Positions 6,599-8,744 of a stretch of 8,744 nt of DNA are shown in pieces (position 1 is the stretch's first letter; the number at the start of each line of letters is the position of its first letter). Both the position numbers and the translations under genes were made by a program. The DNA is from Planctomycetota bacterium (GTDB lineage Bacteria > Planctomycetota > Phycisphaerae > Sedimentisphaerales > SG8-4): NCBI GenBank assembly GCA_030607345.1, contig JAUWKC010000050.1, positions 1 through 8,744 of the forward strand, read 5' to 3'. A model generated the notes under the pieces. That model was given only the letters and a program-made list of their open reading frames with translations. It was not told the DNA's origin and searched no databases.

Positions 6599-6659
6599 AG
6601 AGCAAGCGTGGTCTGGCAGAAAGCCTGAATGAAACCCAAAATTTGAGAGAAGGCACGAA

Positions 6660-8165
6660 ATGGAAACGAAAAAGGAATCGCAAAAAAACGTCAAAAAAAC
6701 CGGCAGCAGGCGGGATTTCCTGAAGAAAGCAGGCGCCGGCGCCGCCGGACTGGCGATGACGCAGTGGATAGCCAAACCCGCCGCAGCCGAGCAGAAACCG
6801 CCCCCAAGTCCCCCTGCCGAATTGTACAACGAGAAGTATCGCCCCCAATTTCACTTTACCCCGCGCAAAAACTGGACCAACGACCCTAACGGCCTGGTTT
6901 ACTACAAGGGCCAATACCATATGTTCTTCCAGCACAATCCCTTCGGAATAAAGTGGGGCAATATGACCTGGGCACACGCTGTCAGCACCGACCTTGTACA
7001 CTGGAAGCAGCTTGACGACGCCATCAAGCCGGATGAGCTGGGCACGATATTTTCCGGCTCGGCCGTCGTCGATTGGAAAAATACTTCCGGTTTGCAGACC
7101 GGCTCCGAGAATGTCCTTGTCGCGTTTTATACGGCAGCCGGCAAGTTCGCAAAGCCAGAGAAGAAAAAGTTCACGCAGTGCCTTGCCTACAGCAACGACC
7201 GCGGAAGAACCTGGAGTAAATATCAAAGCAACCCGGTCATAGAGCATATAAGGGGCGAAAATCGCGACCCCAAGGTAATCCGGCACAAGCCTACGCAAAC
7301 GTGGATTATGGCCCTTTATCTCAGCAGCGATAATTTTATGCTTCTTTCCTCAAAGAACCTCAAAGAGTGGAAACAGTTGCAGGAGCTAAAGCTGCCTGGA
7401 AACGGTGAGTGCCCGGACTTTTTTGAATTGCCGGTCGATGGCGACCCCGCCAATACCCGCTGGGTCTTCTGGGGAGCCGACGGCAGATACCTGCTCGGAA
7501 GTTTTGACGGGAAGAAGTTCACCCCCGAAACCGGCCCGTTTGAATCGCGCGTCGGCAACTACTACGCCGCGCAGACCTGGAGCGACATACCCAAATCCGA
7601 CGGACGAAGAATCCAAATCGCCTGGATGGCCGGCGGCAAATTCCCCAACATGCCCTTTAATCAGCAGATGTCAATCCCCTGCGAGCTGACCCTCCGCACT
7701 TTTGCAGAAGGCATTCGTCTTTGCCTGGTGCCCGTTAGGGAAATCAAGAACATCCGCAACGGACTGCACGCATGGAAAGACATTAATCTCAGACCCGGCG
7801 ACAATCCGCTCTCCGAGATTCAGGGCGAGCTGTTTGAAATCGAATCGGAAATTGCACTGGCTGGCGCTTCTGAAGTCGGCTTTAACCTCCGCGGCACACC
7901 GCTCGTCTATAATGTCCAGGACAAAGAGCTTCACTGCCGCGGCGAAAAGGCAAAACTGCCTGACATAAACGGGAGAATAAAGCTGCACATTTTCGTCGAT
8001 AGAACCAGCATCGAAATCTTCGCCAACGACGGACGCGTGTGTATGTTCCGGTGCTTTCCGCTCGATGCCGACAACACATCGCTTGAGGTCTTCACTCGCG
8101 GCGGAGACACAAAGATTCGAAGCCTGAATGTCTGGCCCCTCAAATCAATCTGGCGAAAAACGTAG
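6660..8165 (+). CDS. Tat-exported glycoside hydrolase family 32 fructan hydrolase (levanase/inulinase/invertase type)
   Basis: A 501-residue enzyme expected to cleave terminal or internal beta-fructofuranosyl bonds of sucrose, levan or inulin outside the cytoplasm. The N-terminus is a twin-arginine signal: SRRDFLKK (16-23), a short hydrophobic stretch, and a likely cut near PAAA (40-43). The five-bladed propeller carries all three GH32 catalytic signatures: NWTNDPNG (71-78, nucleophile Asp75), RDP (202-204, transition-state Asp203) and EC (250-251, acid/base Glu250). FHFTPRKNW (64-72) and WGNMTWAHAVSTDLVHW (99-115) are also typical. The C-terminal beta-sandwich (about 380-501) has VDRTSIEIFANDG (446-458). 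Length is normal for exo-acting members. No sugar transporter, fructokinase or regulator is adjacent, so it seems a stand-alone scavenging gene. ATG 6660 is set by GAAGG 6 nt upstream and by the Tat motif. The exact substrate cannot be read from sequence. Confidence 0.93.
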   Translation: METKKESQKNVKKTGSRRDFLKKAGAGAAGLAMTQWIAKPAAAEQKPPPSPPAELYNEKYRPQFHFTPRKNWTNDPNGLVYYKGQYHMFFQHNPFGIKWGNMTWAHAVSTDLVHWKQLDDAIKPDELGTIFSGSAVVDWKNTSGLQTGSENVLVAFYTAAGKFAKPEKKKFTQCLAYSNDRGRTWSKYQSNPVIEHIRGENRDPKVIRHKPTQTWIMALYLSSDNFMLLSSKNLKEWKQLQELKLPGNGECPDFFELPVDGDPANTRWVFWGADGRYLLGSFDGKKFTPETGPFESRVGNYYAAQTWSDIPKSDGRRIQIAWMAGGKFPNMPFNQQMSIPCELTLRTFAEGIRLCLVPVREIKNIRNGLHAWKDINLRPGDNPLSEIQGELFEIESEIALAGASEVGFNLRGTPLVYNVQDKELHCRGEKAKLPDINGRIKLHIFVDRTSIEIFANDGRVCMFRCFPLDADNTSLEVFTRGGDTKIRSLNVWPLKSIWRKT

Positions 8166-8308
8166 ATTCCCTGGCGAATCCTGATATCGAGGACAACTCG
8201 AATGCAACGGCGGTCTGAAACGACGGCCTGAATTAACGCCTTTCTATGGGCGCTGTCCGACATTGCCCGGCCCATTCCGTAGTCTGCAAGTGCGTCTGTT
8301 GCGCGCAT

Positions 8309-8364
8309 AAAAAAAAAGGCGGCCGGACTAGCGGAGGGAGAGGGAGGAATTTCGCCCGACCACC
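8309..8364 (-). repeat. Dispersed hairpin element, copy 2 (terminator-like on the minus strand)
   Basis: Read on the minus strand, GGUGGUCGGGC (8364 down to 8354) pairs at all 11 positions with GUCCGGCCGCC (8328 down to 8318), including three G.U pairs. The loop is 25 nt and pyrimidine-rich, and a run of nine U follows (8317 down to 8309). This is the shape of an intrinsic terminator for leftward transcription, although the loop is unusually long. It shares 25 of 26 bases with copy 1 across the inner arm and loop, while the outer stem has changed with pairing kept. It lies 144 nt past the GH32 stop in the same orientation as copy 1. Confidence 0.7.
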
Positions 8365-8592
8365 GTTGGGGCAATATATTACAAACGCCCAAAGACCAGT
8401 CAAGACCAAAGTTAGGATTTTTCAAAAAATTTCTTTGTGACTCTCATACAGCCCCCCCAGGACGGATAATCTTTAGCAACCACCGCTTTTTTACTAACAG
8501 GTCAGCCGTTAAAAACTTCACATCGCAACCGGCTTGCACTATTTCCCACCGAATCGAAAGCTCCTGCACGCGCAGAGTCGAACCATATTAAT

Positions 8593-8648
8593 ACCGTCAG
8601 ATTGCTTTACTAATTGGAGGCCCTGGAGCCTTTACCAATACAGACGGT
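8593..8648. repeat. Bulged long hairpin, possible structured RNA or leader
   Basis: Outer arms ACCGTC (8593-8598) and GACGGT (8643-8648) are perfectly complementary. Inside, ATTGG-AGGC (8613-8621) pairs with GCCT and CCAAT (8628-8631 and 8635-8639) around a 6-nt loop, with a 3-nt bulge TTA. Fifteen base pairs in 56 nt is more than expected by chance, but no known RNA family is recognised and the transcribed strand is unknown. Confidence 0.35.
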
Positions 8649-8723
8649 TACTCTGCCGGAATGCTGCTGCCGGAGTCGTCCGCCTTTTTTGGGCTGGTCC
8701 CCCTGTTTTGAGCTATGCGGTAT

Positions 8724-8742
8724 CCAGGCGGTTTTTGCCTGG
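8724..8742. repeat. Small hairpin at the window edge
   Basis: CCAGGC (8724-8729) and GCCTGG (8737-8742) form a perfect 6-bp stem around GGTTTTT. The sequence stops 2 nt later, so a following T-run cannot be checked. Confidence 0.3.
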
Positions 8743-8744
8743 TC

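Larger units (their letters stand above)
6300..6659. other. Intergenic region between the secreted mosaic protein and GH32 genes
   Basis: A 360-nt spacer with no credible coding sequence. In order it holds an interrupted palindrome (6360-6385), copy 1 of a dispersed hairpin element (6400-6458), a T7A8 hairpin (6501-6536), and the GH32 promoter (6570-6598) with an SD, GAAGG at 6649-6653, 6 nt before the ATG. I see no classical rightward terminator directly after the stop at 6299. Confidence 0.6.
8166..8744. other. Non-coding region downstream of the GH32 gene
   Basis: In 579 nt I find no open frame with a plausible start, length and family resemblance, no tRNA or rRNA, and no clear start of a next gene. 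Right after the stop is a minor 5-bp inverted repeat (GATTC/GAATC, 8165-8180). Then come element copy 2 (8309-8364), a bulged hairpin (8593-8648), a T-run motif (8675-8703) and a small hairpin at the window edge. Confidence 0.6.

Noticed and set aside
6513..7298. 261-codon minus-strand frame over the GH32 start
   Set aside because: It is antisense to a gene with clear catalytic motifs. Its product is a low-information Arg/Leu/Gly-rich sequence with no family resemblance.
6660..8165. Transposon-like mobilisation of GH32 by the flanking direct repeats
   Set aside because: No transposase, no terminal inverted repeats around the gene and no target-site duplication are visible. The copies lie at unequal distances from the gene and look like independent insertions or regulatory elements.
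8309..8364. tRNA-Ser 3' end remnant (minus-strand CTCCCTCCGC resembles an acceptor strand)
   Set aside because: No D-arm, anticodon arm or intact T-arm accompanies it. The same segment recurs in copy 1, so a hairpin repeat family explains it better.
7931..8425. 164-codon minus-strand frame running through element copy 2 into GH32
   Set aside because: The only similarity it shares (PPSPSA.PA.FF, also in a frame through copy 1) comes from translating the repeated element. The rest is antisense to GH32.

Overview
The window reads as bacterial chromosome, most likely from a Planctomycetota lineage of the Phycisphaerae/Sedimentisphaerales type. This is inferred from the proteins rather than from any rRNA marker. 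The clues are a secreted SUMF1-fold protein that continues into a dockerin-like EF-hand and acidic CDGxDNDCDG repeats, a Tat-exported fructan hydrolase, and wide spacers between single genes. Nothing looks like a phage, plasmid, CRISPR array or defence island.

Left part (1-3648, all minus strand, read right to left): a fold-type I aminotransferase, a DUF47/PhoU-like protein, a PiT-family phosphate permease, and the N-terminal part of an exported NfeD/ClpP-class protease cut by the window edge. The DUF47 and permease genes are 29 nt apart and form the usual inorganic-phosphate uptake pair. The aminotransferase and the protease each appear to have their own promoter, with the -10 box only 7-8 nt from the start codon, which suggests leaderless mRNAs. 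The DUF47 gene instead has a clear Shine-Dalgarno sequence.

Middle (3649-6299): a divergent 377-nt spacer carries a good sigma70-type promoter pointing right. It leads into a 757-residue secreted mosaic protein made of a signal peptide, a SUMF1/FGE-fold domain without the catalytic cysteines, a dockerin-like calcium loop, Cys/Asp-rich MopE-type repeats that include a clear 62-residue tandem duplication, and a PPC-like beta-domain. It looks like an extracellular metal-binding or adhesion protein, not a sulfatase activator.

Right part (6300-8744): a GH32 fructan hydrolase with a Tat signal and its own promoter. It is bracketed by two copies of a short dispersed element (about 6400-6458 and 8309-8364). 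On the minus strand each copy folds into a G.U-tolerant stem, a pyrimidine-rich loop and a U-run. The last 579 nt hold no convincing gene, only this second copy, two further hairpins and T-run motifs that resemble part of the element.

The genes are unrelated single units: phosphate uptake, amino-acid metabolism, membrane protein quality control, an extracellular protein and fructan use. I see no obvious new multi-gene system. The most unusual items are the paired dispersed element, the domain mosaic with a degenerate SUMF1 active site, and the apparent mix of leaderless and SD-led genes.
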